A stretch of DNA of 64,000 bases from Leptodontidium sp. MPI-SDFR-AT-0119 (Eukaryota > Ascomycota > Leotiomycetes > Helotiales > Leptodontidiaceae). The notes under the pieces are model-generated. The model saw only the letters and a list, made by a program, of their open reading frames with translations, did no database searches and had not been told where the DNA came from. The DNA lies in contig JAHLEZ010000007.1 of the NCBI GenBank assembly GCA_020726505.1, forward strand, positions 1 to 64,000. The letters are read 5' to 3'. This document shows positions 11,126 to 21,103 of this stretch, piece after piece; position 1 is the stretch's first letter, and each line of letters begins with the position of its first letter. A program made the translations under genes and the position numbers.

Positions 11126-12535
11126 ATGCTTCAAATAGCATACGCAACACTCGAGCCTCTACCCATAACGGAATTCTTCTCGGCAGTCAACTACGTCCTT
11201 AAGAATACGAATCCAGAATTGGAGAGCCAGTCATTCGATGAGATGGAGCGCAGATTACTCAGTCGTTGTCGGAGGTTTCTCGAGGTGCAGACAGCTTCTT
11301 GGCAGGACCAAGAATGCGAAAAGCACACTGGCAAGATTGTTCAATTCTTGCATCAGTCTGTGAAAGACTATTTAGCACAGGAGCGAAGCTTTGAGACTAT
11401 ACAGCGAAAACTCCGAATCGACTATCCAATTAATGGACACGTCCACTTGCTGAAGTTTTTCACAAGCCAACACCTTCGCAAATACGCAAGGCAGCCAGAG
11501 GAGCTATACCAACTTCCTCAGTTCGACCTCCGCAAGTTTAGTGTGCTGTACCACTCTCGAATGCTAGAGCAGACATTGAGGATGGTCGTTTCAGGGCCGC
11601 TGGATGCTCTCGCGAAATATATCGATCACAACGAGCTCACATCTGTTTATCTACCCATTGATGGCTGGGAATGTCCCGAGTCGTGGAAGCCCAGTTTTCT
11701 TGCTCTCGCAACGCAAGCAGGACTTCTCCTCTATGTCGAGCAAGAACTGAGAAGGCTTGGGGGGGCAAACAAACTAAGTGGCCGACCATTACTCCACTGG
11801 GCAGTCATGCCTTCACCCGCTGGACTTTGTACAATGCCAACCGATCCCTTCGTGAATTCCCAAGAGATGATCAGACTACTCCGACGCCTAGGCGCTAACC
11901 TCGAAGAAGAATTCGAGTACCAGAAATTTGAGCCCCGGACAGCATTTGGATGGGCATTCAGACAGTTCACTTTTCGCGGTGCTATCTCCCCTGTCAACCT
12001 CGCCACCTTGAAAACATTACTTTCCGAAGGTGCAAATCCAAACGTCTTGGCAGACCAGACAATGACAGCCCTCCAACTCTGCGTCCGCAATTCGGACCGC
12101 CTCCTTGCCAGACTATTGCTCGATTTCAACGCCAGGATTGAAATCTTGACAGCTGCGGATTGGACGCACCTCGAGCGCTTCAACAAGCCCATGTCAACTA
12201 TCAAGGCGTTCCGAGATGGTGACCTGCGAGCTAGAGATATGGAGTTATTTGCCAACTTCTATGCGCAAGAGGACGATCAGCAGAAACCCAAGAACTTGTT
12301 GAAGCAGTATCCGTCTGGCAAGTTGGCGATCAGGAACGGCGAGGTATATGTTGGTGATTGGGACTTTGTGCTTGAGTATGAGAAGAGCGTGAAGCGGTTC
12401 TTTAGATTCTACGAGGAAGGGGAGTGGGTGGGAAGTAGCATGCCGAGACCGCTTGCTGAATGTGGAATTAGGACGAAGAGTGAGATACTTTTGGATTGGG
12501 CAATGCCACCTGATACGATGGACTATTGGTATTAA
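11126..12535 (+). CDS. NACHT/ankyrin-type (NLR-like) protein, 5'-truncated
   Basis: A 469-codon open frame with balanced base composition and no RIP. Residues 1-50 (LQIAYATLEPLPITEFFSA) resemble the winged-helix region after a NACHT ATPase. Residues 72-84 read VQFLHQSVKDYLA, a hallmark of fungal NACHT proteins. Residues about 215-345 hold degenerate ankyrin repeats (PLLHWAV; LLRRLGANLEEE; LKTLLSEGANPNV; ALQLCVRN; LLLDFNARIEI). The C-terminus is acidic/aromatic. The NTPase domain and N-terminal effector domain are absent: the frame begins exactly where LINE sequence ends, so the first ATG is probably an internal Met. Intact family members act as intracellular non-self sensors in heterokaryon incompatibility. 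Whether this fragment is expressed is unknown. Confidence 0.8.
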   Translation: MLQIAYATLEPLPITEFFSAVNYVLKNTNPELESQSFDEMERRLLSRCRRFLEVQTASWQDQECEKHTGKIVQFLHQSVKDYLAQERSFETIQRKLRIDYPINGHVHLLKFFTSQHLRKYARQPEELYQLPQFDLRKFSVLYHSRMLEQTLRMVVSGPLDALAKYIDHNELTSVYLPIDGWECPESWKPSFLALATQAGLLLYVEQELRRLGGANKLSGRPLLHWAVMPSPAGLCTMPTDPFVNSQEMIRLLRRLGANLEEEFEYQKFEPRTAFGWAFRQFTFRGAISPVNLATLKTLLSEGANPNVLADQTMTALQLCVRNSDRLLARLLLDFNARIEILTAADWTHLERFNKPMSTIKAFRDGDLRARDMELFANFYAQEDDQQKPKNLLKQYPSGKLAIRNGEVYVGDWDFVLEYEKSVKRFFRFYEEGEWVGSSMPRPLAECGIRTKSEILLDWAMPPDTMDYWY

Positions 12536-12669
12536 ATGCATCCTGAGCTAGCCACATTTCAAAGCTGATGAATGAACTGCCCGGGTGGGGCTCCTGACAC
12601 TAAGCTGCTGGTAGCATGTCTGTTAGCGTCACTTGATGTTTGCAGAGGTAGGGGAGCTCGCGTTGTATC
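12536..12669. other. 3' flank of the NACHT-ankyrin fragment
   Basis: Unique, un-RIPed sequence between the stop codon and the hAT MITE. No gene. On the minus strand it continues a 40-residue open frame that starts at about 13,265 beyond the MITE (see findings). Confidence 0.5.
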
Positions 12670-13224
12670 TTTGAGGTCAGTGTGGGGGACAATATATTCC
12701 AATATATATTGGCCCAATATAAAGGTCAACGATATTATCGCAATATAAAGTCTCTTATATCGTATCGACCGTATCGAAGAAGCCTCATATCGTATTGTTG
12801 ACCCAATATATCGCGATATAAACGATATGCCAAGCCCTCAGACACTTCCTTATTAAACCTCAAACTTTTGATGATTTTTGGTTTAAATACTAAGAAGGCT
12901 TAGTTTTAGTACTTATTTATAGTATAACTGTATTAAATATGTCATATATCTATGATTTCCAATTTTTTCTTTACTTAATCTAAGACACGATTTTATCATG
13001 TGACTAAAATTCGCCTTGAAAATTAACGATTTTCTTTCTAAAACTATAAGAAATACACGTATAAATCCGCACTTAATATATTGTTATATCGCGATATATT
13101 GGCCATATTAGTGTATTGTAAGAGCATCATATCGTATCGACCGCAATATGACTTTCTCTATATCGTATCGCTATATCGCGATAATATAATATATCGCCAT
13201 ATTGTCCCCCACACTGTTTGAGGT
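12670..13224. mobile_element. Non-autonomous hAT element (MITE) with 8-bp target duplication
   Basis: The element spans 12,678-13,216 (539 bp). It starts CAGTGTGGGGGACAATAT and ends with the exact reverse complement. It is flanked by identical 8-bp repeats TTTGAGGT at 12,670-12,677 and 13,217-13,224, the hAT signature. The inner ends are packed with short repeats around ATATCG, TCGTATCG and CGCGATAT; the 16-mer TATATCGTATCGACCG, or a one-base variant, occurs near both ends. These are probably subterminal transposase binding sites. It has no coding capacity. The centre (about 12,840-13,080) is plain A+T-rich spacer. There is little sign of RIP, and perfect TIRs and TSD suggest a fairly recent insertion. 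Confidence 0.95.
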
Positions 13225-14085
13225 CAGCCATAATCCATTCGCTATGCAGCTATCTCTACCAGCTGCCATGAATCTTTGTGTTTTTTCGAGGGAGTTGTGG
13301 CGTTGAATTTCAGAGTTGGATTGGTTCTCGTCGACGGTATTTGGTTCTGGTTCTGTTGGAAGAGTTTGGTGCTTTTTGATAGCCGTGGCTTATATAGCGG
13401 GCGGAAAGTATAATGGATGATTGATATCGCGCTTGCCTCTTGCCTGATATTGCTTGCACCGGTCAGCTCACACGTAAGTAGCTTCAGGTAAGTAGGCAGT
13501 AAGCAGCCTAACCAAGGAGGCTGCTTGAAGAATAAGTTAGGTCTGGTTCCTACCTTTGGGGGCCAGGGCCTCGTGGGTGGCTTGCCCCATATCTCTCCTG
13601 TCGCATGAGGGTCTACAACGGCAAGATCCTTTCAATTCCAGTCCATAAGAAAGGTCTTAACTCAATTGCCCAAGTCTGCTAGACATTGAACGTTCGGAAG
13701 AGAAGTAGTAACCATCCGACTGTCTACAGAACCTAATTGGAGGTTGATAATGAATAGGGAGAGAGAAGTTAAGCGCGATGTCTAACATATTCTACGGCCA
13801 CGGACCAAATTCCTAACCAGTGTTGTTCTGGTATCTACGAGAGGTCCTGATAAGATTGAAATGTGGATCTGGGGAGCTGTTTGCACTAGCGCGCAAGTAT
13901 AACCGGTTTCCCTTACATAATCCCACCCCGTTGATAAATCCCGCCTTAACAACATTTTACTCCTGATCTTCTGTAATAATAACTTCACGAAAAATAAAGA
14001 TATAATTAAAATTTTTAATGTCAAAGATGTATTAAAGCTAGGTCTATTAATTGTATTAACCTAAATTTTATGAATATATCGTGTA
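13225..14085. other. Intergenic, no gene recognised
   Basis: Mostly unique sequence of mixed composition. The minus strand has a TATATA box (13,391-13,396) upstream of a C/A-rich leader and an ATG near 13,265, which would suit a fungal promoter reading left. An 80-codon minus-strand frame at 13,782-14,024 shows no family features and is probably chance. The right end (13,960-14,085) becomes A+T-rich as the pogo element starts. Confidence 0.4.
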
Positions 14086-14089
14086 GGCA

Positions 14090-15480
14090 ATTTAATCTTC
14101 CGTCCTCCCCGACTTTCACGTGACAACCCGGTATCCTCTCCTATTACAATTGAAGTACGACAAAGAGCTCCCAAAGGTAACTTAACAATCAAAGAAGGTT
14201 TCTGAGTAAGTTGCTTAGCTTTTAATATAGTACGTACCTGTTCTTTAGCTTTAGGTACATCAAGCTTCGCTGGCGAAAAGCGTGGTTTTAGTGTGTTTGT
14301 AGAACCTGGGTTTACTACAACTAAATCCTTGACTAATTACTTTGCTACTTGCCTTTGTTCCTTTGCCTCTTGTTCCTCTCTCTTTTTAAGAGTATTCGCA
14401 ACTCTTTACATCTTTCGTTACTCTTTAGCTTCGTCCTCAAGCTGTTAGAGCCTCTCTTTTTCAGCCTAAAACTCTACTACCTTAACAACCTCGTTTGCCC
14501 CCTAACACATCGCTCTAATATCTTCCTCTTCACACAAATTAAGCTTCTTTCCTTTCTTACGCTTCTTTTGCTCTAAAACAAGTGCTTCGCGAAGGCTATG
14601 GTTCTCGTGAATAACAATAGACTTCTTAGCGGCAAGAATCTAAAGAGCCTTAAACGCCTTCTCCGCACGCTTTATTAATAGCGATTTTTAGAACCGGATC
14701 GTGAATTTGCGAATTACCTTTGATATAAAAGGTATCTTTTCTATTTAGACAAGTGTTTTTAATAAGAGAATAAACTTCCGGATTTTTACTAAAATAACTT
14801 CTTTGTTAATAGGCCAAATCCCCGGTTTTGTAAAAGCGTGAAAGATATTATCCTTAATAAACGAAGCCTCCTATACAGTCTTAAAAAAGCTATAAAAGAA
14901 TCGTTTAGACATTTGAATATATCTTAATCCCTTCGACATGAGTTTATTGACTTCTTAAGAGTAATATATTAATAGGGGTTAAAATAGTCTAACGTCTAAC
15001 GGTTGTAATCGATATGTTGTGTAAGGCGGAAGAACTAAAAGGATAATTTTATAAGTATTAGCCCAATAAATAAACGCTATATTAACATAACTAGAATACC
15101 TATTAAGTAGTAAAAGACGATGTTCTTGTAGCGACGAAGGTTTAGTATACGGCTCAAACACGTCTTAGAGCCATTTCATTCCTATAGTAATAGAACTCTA
15201 CCTATTTTCCGAAATAAAGAAATAACACTTGTCTCTAGGCTTAATATCTTATACCCACGTATTTTGTAACTCCTTGGAATCGCCCCTGTATATAAGAAGT
15301 GGCGGAATCTATTTCCTAACAGCAAAGACACATGCGAGGCAACTAATAAACTCGCGGCTCCTATTTTACTTTGCCTTTGTAACTCGCCCTAATTTGTATA
15401 CCCCTAAAGTCATAATTCTTTTTATAAAAAAGCAAAAACCTATTATGAATCCCTTTTCGTCGAAATTTTAGATATTTTCG
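14090..15480 (-). pseudogene. Pogo/Fot1-type DDE transposase, RIPed
   Basis: Minus-strand frame of a Tc1/mariner-pogo transposase. Starting near 15,465 it reads NFDEKGFIIGF (first catalytic Asp present). It continues through SREFISCLACVFAV, IPPLLIYRGDS, IKPRDKCYFFIS, and VFEPYTKPSSLQEHR to LLLLNRYSSY. There the second catalytic Asp and two His of the family's DGHSSH are replaced by Asn and Tyr, as G:C to A:T changes would do. HTTHRLQPLDV appears as YTTYRLQPLDV (third Asp present, about 14,990). The C-terminal part (14,940-14,090) is Lys/Glu-rich, with AFTKPGIWPI-like text and a basic coiled stretch. Many TAA/TAG stops. The helix-turn-helix N-terminus is cut off or unreadable to the right, where a copia LTR begins at 15,606. 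No inverted terminal repeats were identified. Confidence 0.88.
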
Positions 15481-15605
15481 GGTTTAATAGAGTGCTTAGT
15501 AACGATGTTTAATAACTATAATTTATTCGCATATAATTAGCTAAGAACATAATTAAAAGATAAAAATAATAAAGCGGGATAATATACTAGCTAGAAAAAG
15601 AGTAT

Positions 15606-15861
15606 TGTTGGTGCAGTACCGGTTCATGTACCACGCCGCATGTGTGAATATATTCCAATGCGAGTATGGCGACAGAGTAATAAATGTATAGTTCAAAATC
15701 TGTGTATATTCTAAGAGAGTGCGAGGAGAGCTAGACTATATACTACGAAACCCCACCGAATCTCCACCGAAACCAGTCCGGCTAAGCTCTGATCCTTGAA
15801 TTTGACCCGCACTCCCTTTTCCAGATCGAAGTATGCTTATGTAGGGACCTGTGGACCAACA
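15606..15861. repeat. Copia-family LTR, copy 1 (no matching TSD)
   Basis: 256 bp starting TGTTGGTGCAGTACC and ending GACCTGTGGACCAACA, with inverted TGTTGG/CCAACA ends. It is about 85-90% alike by eye to the two LTRs of the copia element at 33,936 and 41,208, and carries the fewest RIP changes of the three. The flanks (AGTAT and TTCTC) do not match, so it is not a simple solo-LTR insertion. To its left lies the pogo transposase, to its right the end of a membrane-protein pseudogene. On the minus strand a purine run GGGGGAGAA sits directly before it. Confidence 0.85.
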
Positions 15862-15885
15862 TTCTCCCCCTAATTTCTTCCTTCC

Positions 15886-17250
15886 TCAAAATTGAAACAC
15901 CACCTCTCGTAATAGCTTGAAGACGCACGTCGACACCGAGCTCTAAGTGAAGTGAGGGATATATTTATCTTAGTCGACAGTAGCATAAACTCTAACTGGC
16001 TGGGATCGAAAGCTAAGAAACAGGCCTATTATAAGGTAGTACCGAGCAACTCCGTAAACGATAATAAACCCTAGTTCCTATCTTGAAAGACGGCGAGTTT
16101 GGTGCTTATTTTCTTTCTTTTTAATAAACTAATCTAAGAATCGCTAAGTATAGCGACCGAGCAAAAGGGTCGATAAAAGTATTAGAGGCATTGTAGTAGA
16201 GGCAGCCGCTGTAGTCCTCTATAGTATGAGTTCAGTTCTCGTTAGGAAGATAAAGTTCTATGCTATATAGTAAATACTGCCGAAGATATAACTAGCGGCC
16301 ATTGAGAATTTTATACTATACGGATAGAGACCTCCTAGGTAATATAGAGTCTTTATTCTTCTTAAGTCCGTTAGCCCTTCAATGATACTGTTTGTCCAAG
16401 CGTCAGAAATACCCTTTAGTTCCAATACTTAATGAAATATTAGTAATTTTTCTAGGCTCACTGAAAAATCGGGAGTAAAAGTCGGGTTTAGAGTTTGGTA
16501 TTCTTGCTCGAGTGGGACCGGAAGGAAAAGGCGACGAGAATGCTCTAAGACCGTGATAGGCAAGTTCACATTTACTGACTTCCTAGAAAATTAAATCAAA
16601 ATAGGTTAAGAAAGTTAGAAATAATAAAATTGAAAGTATTTACGACATTTAAAAAAGATACGTTAGAATAGTACATTTAACAAAGTTAGTTGTTATAAGT
16701 TCTAACGGCGTAATAAGAAGACCTTGGAAAGCCCGCGTTAAGCTACTAACTACTAACTATAGGGATTGTAAGCATATAATGCCCTTGACTACTATGTCTG
16801 CTTTACTCTTGTTATTTATAGTTTCCTTGTCTACTATAATTACTCTATGGCCACGTGCTATGAGATCGGCGATACCTGCATTATTTATATAGTACGACTT
16901 AGATTCTTCCTTTACGTTAAATCCTTTTATAAGTGCGAAGAATCTATACGTAATTGTCCACTTAAGATAGGAACCCCGAATTTTATTAACCGACTCTTTA
17001 GCTAATATGTATTGTTTAATAGCCGAGCTAATAAGTATTTCTAGCGCTATAATAGTTAATACTATGAACTGTGCCTTTCTGAGGGAGGTAGTGAATAAGT
17101 TGTCGCCGTCTGCGGGCACAAATAGATGTTGAACTGCCTATGTGTAGATAAGTAAGGTGAAAAGGTAACTCGATAGTATATTGAATGTCCCACGTGCGTA
17201 AGGGATACTAAGGCCTACTGTCTAGCCTAATCTTTCTGAGGTAGTATTTC
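15886..17250 (-). pseudogene. Fungal multi-span membrane protein, RIPed
   Basis: The 120-codon stop-free stretch at 17,119-16,757 reads WTITYRFFALIKGFNV, then DKETINNKSKADIVVKGIICLQSL, and continues after a Trp-to-stop change with LLITPLELIT. This order is recognisable from a large family of uncharacterised filamentous-fungal proteins with 6-8 membrane spans (WTxTHxFFAxMGGF ... DKSKADxxAKxxVCLQxxW ... LPISLLELxT). Nearer the end the minus strand reads MPLILLSTLLLGRY and VYGVARYYLIIGLFLSFRSQP, then a VYATVDxDKYIPHF-like end; the family ends similarly (ARxYLVVExFISLR...VYxTxxWxxxIPHL). The two halves are in different frames, so an intron or indel lies between about 16,400 and 16,620. The upstream frame (SYLFTLLIYT, VQHLFVPADGD) extends to about 17,220. 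Function in the family is unknown. Confidence 0.75.
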
Positions 17251-19535
17251 TTGCTTAGTAAGTAGGATAATTGACAATTATAATAAGAAAGAAAAGAGAA
17301 ATTTTATTATTGATGTCTATGGCTTGGCTTACGCAAAGACTCGTGGTAGTGATGGTGCAAAGTAAGCGCAGATTTTTGGGTATAGTATTGGTGGGAGTGA
17401 ACAAGTATCTGGGGGAAGTACAAAGGGATGTAACTAAGAGCGGTTCGCATTTGCCTCGTGTGTTTTCAAAGTTAAGCCGGGCCCCGACTAACTTTTTCGC
17501 AATTTATTCAAACAGTCGGAAGCCTGATGACACGTCTCTATAATAATTGGGTATGTTTGAGCTTCAGCTGCCAAGTAACGCCCCCTTTCCGACGCCTTGC
17601 AGATATTTAAAATTGCCGGTTTTAGAAGAGGGAAATTGCCGGATTGACGCTTGCTTCTGTTATATTAAGACTCTTTTCTATACTAGGCTTCATTTCCCGG
17701 AAGATGAGTTGTGAATTTGGACAAACTTGCTGCGTTTCTATAGCTCTAGAACTGCGAGAGATCAATCCCGAAAAGGGACACAACTTGGGACTGAATTTGA
17801 CACTACCAAAAGCCTCGCTGCACTTGAAGGCGTCATACAACAGACTTGTGGCTGAGCCCACCCAATTACAAGAGAGCAATTCTTTTCGGTGTTCACCTAA
17901 ATGCATACGCTGGGCCGCTCCCAGCCTGTCACTCAGGACAACACTGCAACCGGACTAGCCCCGAGCATCTTCTATCCTGCTCACTGAAGCCAAGACCCAC
18001 ATGGTGCAAGTCAAGCGTTTGAATCTCCACGAACGACGTGGACTAATGCTAATGTGGCTACCTTCGACTCACGCCATCTTCCCCGCATTCAGAGCGTGGT
18101 TTTGTCGCTTTACATAGCCGGCCATGTGAAAGTCGAGTCGAAAGTGCGTACTTCGAAATATGTATATTCCGGAGAGCAGGTCGCCCGCCCTGAGTCGCGT
18201 TGGTCGTACCAAGTCAGCCAGAGACTAATTAAACCGACATACCGACATGATAGCTACTTTGTAATATTGAAAGGGTCTGAGAATTGGAGGGTTAGGCCTC
18301 GATGATTGGCGGAATGAGAGAAACCTGGCGCATAGTATCAGCTATCGTTGGAGCCTTAGCGATTGATTTTTATTTTTATTTTTCTTTCCTCCACTATTCT
18401 TTCTTCCCGTCCGGAGCTGGACTCACTTGGGTCCACTTCTCCGCGGGGCGTTTACTCAGTGCTCTGCTGCTCTGCCGCACCTCCCAAAGATTCCCCTGCA
18501 TGTCCTTGACTCACAGCATTGAAAGATTGGTTAGAGCCCACCTTGTGGCGTAGACCCCTGGATTTCTCCCTGTCACCCCTTTCTACAGCGTTCAGAGACA
18601 TGATTCTGGCTGGCTGGGTAAGTAAGACAAAAGATTCCTCGCGGGATAAACCCATGAGCCAGGGCTGCGAAGTACCGGGACGTGCCCTGGTCGAGCGCGA
18701 AGGCGGCATGCTGGCGAATTCGGATGTTTGTTCCTAGATCCTCATACTTCGTATCAGGCGTATCTACGTCGGCAAAGTATTCCGCAAAGTGGGAAATAAA
18801 GCTTTACTTAGAATAGTATAATTTTTCGATTTCCAGTTTCCTGATTGGGCAGTTGGCCCTTGTACTGCAGAACTCTCCAGAAGGCTTGGCGTAATAGATT
18901 CGCCGGCGACCAAGTATTTGTTTGGGCTGGTAAACCTAGGTAAGTTACTGGAAACCGGACCCTGAACGCAAGAACGGACGTTAAGGCTTTCGGCTTGGGA
19001 AGACAAAGTGGAAGCGGAAGCGGAAGATGCCGAATACCCTGTATACTTGTATTTCTTAATATTATCCCCTTGGTGCGAATGTGTTGGTATTTCGGTCTGG
19101 GATGGGAAGGACAAATGTACTTTGGTCGCCGTTGTAATATGTTCTGCTAAGAAAGATCCAAGAACTCACGACATAGTCCGAAGCACGAATTTTTAACGAG
19201 TTATTTATTATTATCCAGAAAAATTGCTTGTGGCCGGCAGTGAATGTGGTGTGGCGTTAGATGCGTTTATTCAATCTCCACTGCTTCTCTTCCCCGGGGC
19301 TTTAATATGGTACGGGAGCCTAGATTCCGAGCAGTCTTTTGTGGCAATTACTTTCGTACATTATTTTCAACATGTACTTTCGTACCAAAGTATGCGAAGC
19401 ACGATCTCGCTGCCAGACGTTAAATACTAGCCATTCGAACCAGCTGGCAAGTGTGAGCCAGCGGGGTAGTGAGACATTCTATGAACAATCGTTGCGTGCA
19501 GCTCGCCAATGTTACCGAATCGAGCGTTTGAGTTC
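17251..19535. other. Un-RIPed intergenic DNA, no gene recognised
   Basis: Base composition rises to ordinary fungal levels. Several short frames (up to 104 codons, e.g. 17,644-17,958 and 18,764-19,114) overlap on opposite strands and show no family features, introns or Kozak context, so I do not call them. Motifs of the kind TACTTCGTA and GTACTTTCGTACC occur near 18,747 and 19,340-19,400; they recur to the right around the fold-back repeat. Confidence 0.45.
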
Positions 19536-19539
19536 CATG

Positions 19540-20006
19540 AGCCGATGAGGCGGGTAGTCCTCCTCCGCAAGAAGGTCCATAATTCCAACATGAAAAGAGA
19601 GCACCGTAGCATTCAGAGCCATATACTGACAAACCATGGTCTTTAATCTGCCAATTCCTTCCTCCAAACCTTTGCCCTCCTCATTGTGCGCATATCTTGC
19701 CAGATCGACAATATCCTCAATATTTTTATCGTCGAGCTGGAATATACACAAAGTCTTGTGCAGCTTCTATAAGGACAAGGCTTTCAACGAGTCAATAAGC
19801 CAGAGATCCCCCAAAGACATACAGGGAGGCGTGGGCAAGAAACATGTTAGAATAACTCTGGTCGGGTTCGAAATGCTCAGCTGGCTCTCAGCTGCCTCGC
19901 AGGTATGGTCGTGAATGTTACGTGGCGCGAGCAACGGATCATGGAGAGCTCCGATTCCGAGCCACAATATGAGGACGTTGCATCGTGCCGAGATGCTACA
20001 ATGCAC
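19540..20006 (-). pseudogene. BTB/POZ-domain protein remnant
   Basis: The minus strand reads YSNMFLAHASLYVFGDLWLI, DSLKALSL, a stop, KLHKTLCIFQLDDKNIEDIV, DLARYAHNEEGKG, then LKTMVCQYMALNATVLSFHV and GIMDLLAEE. This matches the C-terminal half of fungal BTB proteins: helix with H(A/V)xxYVxADKWxIxxLKxLxLxKLHxxLxxF, then a domain-end MDLLAEGG-like motif. It has at least one in-frame stop (TAG, about 19,776) and falls out of frame at both ends. Upstream, minus-strand text rich in Ser/Glu (SSYCGSESELSM) may be the acidic linker in another frame. No RIP bias, so it decayed by ordinary mutation. Confidence 0.72.
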
Positions 20007-20009
20007 AGA

Positions 20010-20719
20010 TACAAGCAGAGGGAATATATCTTTCTACTTGGGCGGAAAGTCTCCAACAGATGACAAGAACTGGGCTCCGAATATGTACGCTGTTCGAGCA
20101 ACGATACGGTTCGCAATAGCCACAGGCCGACTTGATGCGAACCAAGTGCAGATAAGTCAGGACACCTAATCCACTACACCCGACTTCACCCACTATCACC
20201 TCGTGCCATAGAGCAGATACCGCAGATACCGCTTCAGCCGCCGAAGATAGGACGTTGAACACTTGGAGAACAGCCTTCAAGCTAGTCTACTCATAATGTT
20301 ACTAATCCACGAGAAACCGAAGAGAAATGGCAATCAAAGGAATATAAGCGACATGTGGAGTTTTGTATGGGCTTGAAGGAGATCAGGATCCATTGTAAGG
20401 AATGTAATAGTAGTGGGTGGCCCTTTCGGCTCAGCCGCCGGGCGTTAATAAATTGTGTGTGTATGAGGACGTTTCGAAGGACAAAAGTTGCTAGTTACCT
20501 GGACACGACTCTGATCTCGATTGCATATTTAGACTAAGGTAACGCCTGATACGAAGTACCTCCGTACCAAAGTACTTGGGAGCCCGGGTCGGCGGGAACG
20601 TCCGGTTAGCACAGAATGGGATTGGTCGAGATTTCCCGTGTCGGTGCGATTTGGTGGTGGCACTGTGACGGGTGACTAGTGGCATTGCAGCTGATAAGCT
20701 TTATATAAAGCTGCTAGAG
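20010..20719. other. Intergenic, no gene recognised
   Basis: Ordinary composition. A 40-codon plus-strand frame from the ATG at 19,940 (MESSDSEPQYEDVA...) overlaps the BTB remnant and is not supported. GATACGAAGTACC and GTACCAAAGTACTTGG near 20,550-20,580 belong to the short palindromic motif group found across 18.7-21.2 kb. Confidence 0.4.
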
Positions 20720-21103
20720 CATACTTGGTACATGCCCGAAATAATGTGCACTCGCAGTCTGAGCGCGATTCTAGAGATTTCTACCTGACAGGGCTTTTTA
20801 CAAGGGTACTAGCCAATCATAAAGTAATACTGATCCGCCACATTCCTAAATTCCTGGAGTTGACAGAGCTATGCACAGACTAGAATTGTACATTAATTAC
20901 CCATAGTACGAAGTACGTACGAAAGTACAATTCTAGTCTGTGCGTAAACTTATGAAAGTCAGAAACTTGGCAACACAGCGAATGAGTATTCTTCTATCAT
21001 TGGACAGTACCCTTATACAAAGTATAGAGCCCTGTCAAGTAGAAAACTCGAGAATCGCGCTCAGACTGCCAGTGCACAATATTTCCGGCATATACGAAGT
21101 ACA
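20720..21103. repeat. Long imperfect inverted repeat (fold-back element)
   Basis: The left arm is about 20,720-20,891 and the right arm about 20,925-21,103, around a 33-bp centre that itself contains TACGAAGTACGTACGAAAGTA. The innermost 18 bp are perfect (GCACAGACTAGAATTGTA against its complement). The segment GTGCACTxGCAGTCTGAGCGCGATTCT and, further in, GACAGGGCT plus AAGGGTACT match between arms, with gaps and mismatches elsewhere; I estimate 70-80% identity. It could be a degenerate fold-back or MITE element. No open frame, no clear target duplication. Confidence 0.85.

Noticed and set aside
11126..11128. ATG at 11,126 as the native start
   Set aside because: The frame begins inside a conserved region of the protein at the LINE border; this Met is most likely internal.
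10953..11138. 61-codon plus-strand frame before the NACHT-ankyrin gene
   Set aside because: Antisense shadow of the LINE reverse transcriptase.
11731..12541. Minus-strand frames of 174 and 98 codons
   Set aside because: Antisense shadows of the NACHT-ankyrin frame.
17644..18737. Several 70-104-codon frames in clean DNA
   Set aside because: Overlap on both strands, no recognisable domain, no splice or start context; expected by chance at this base composition.
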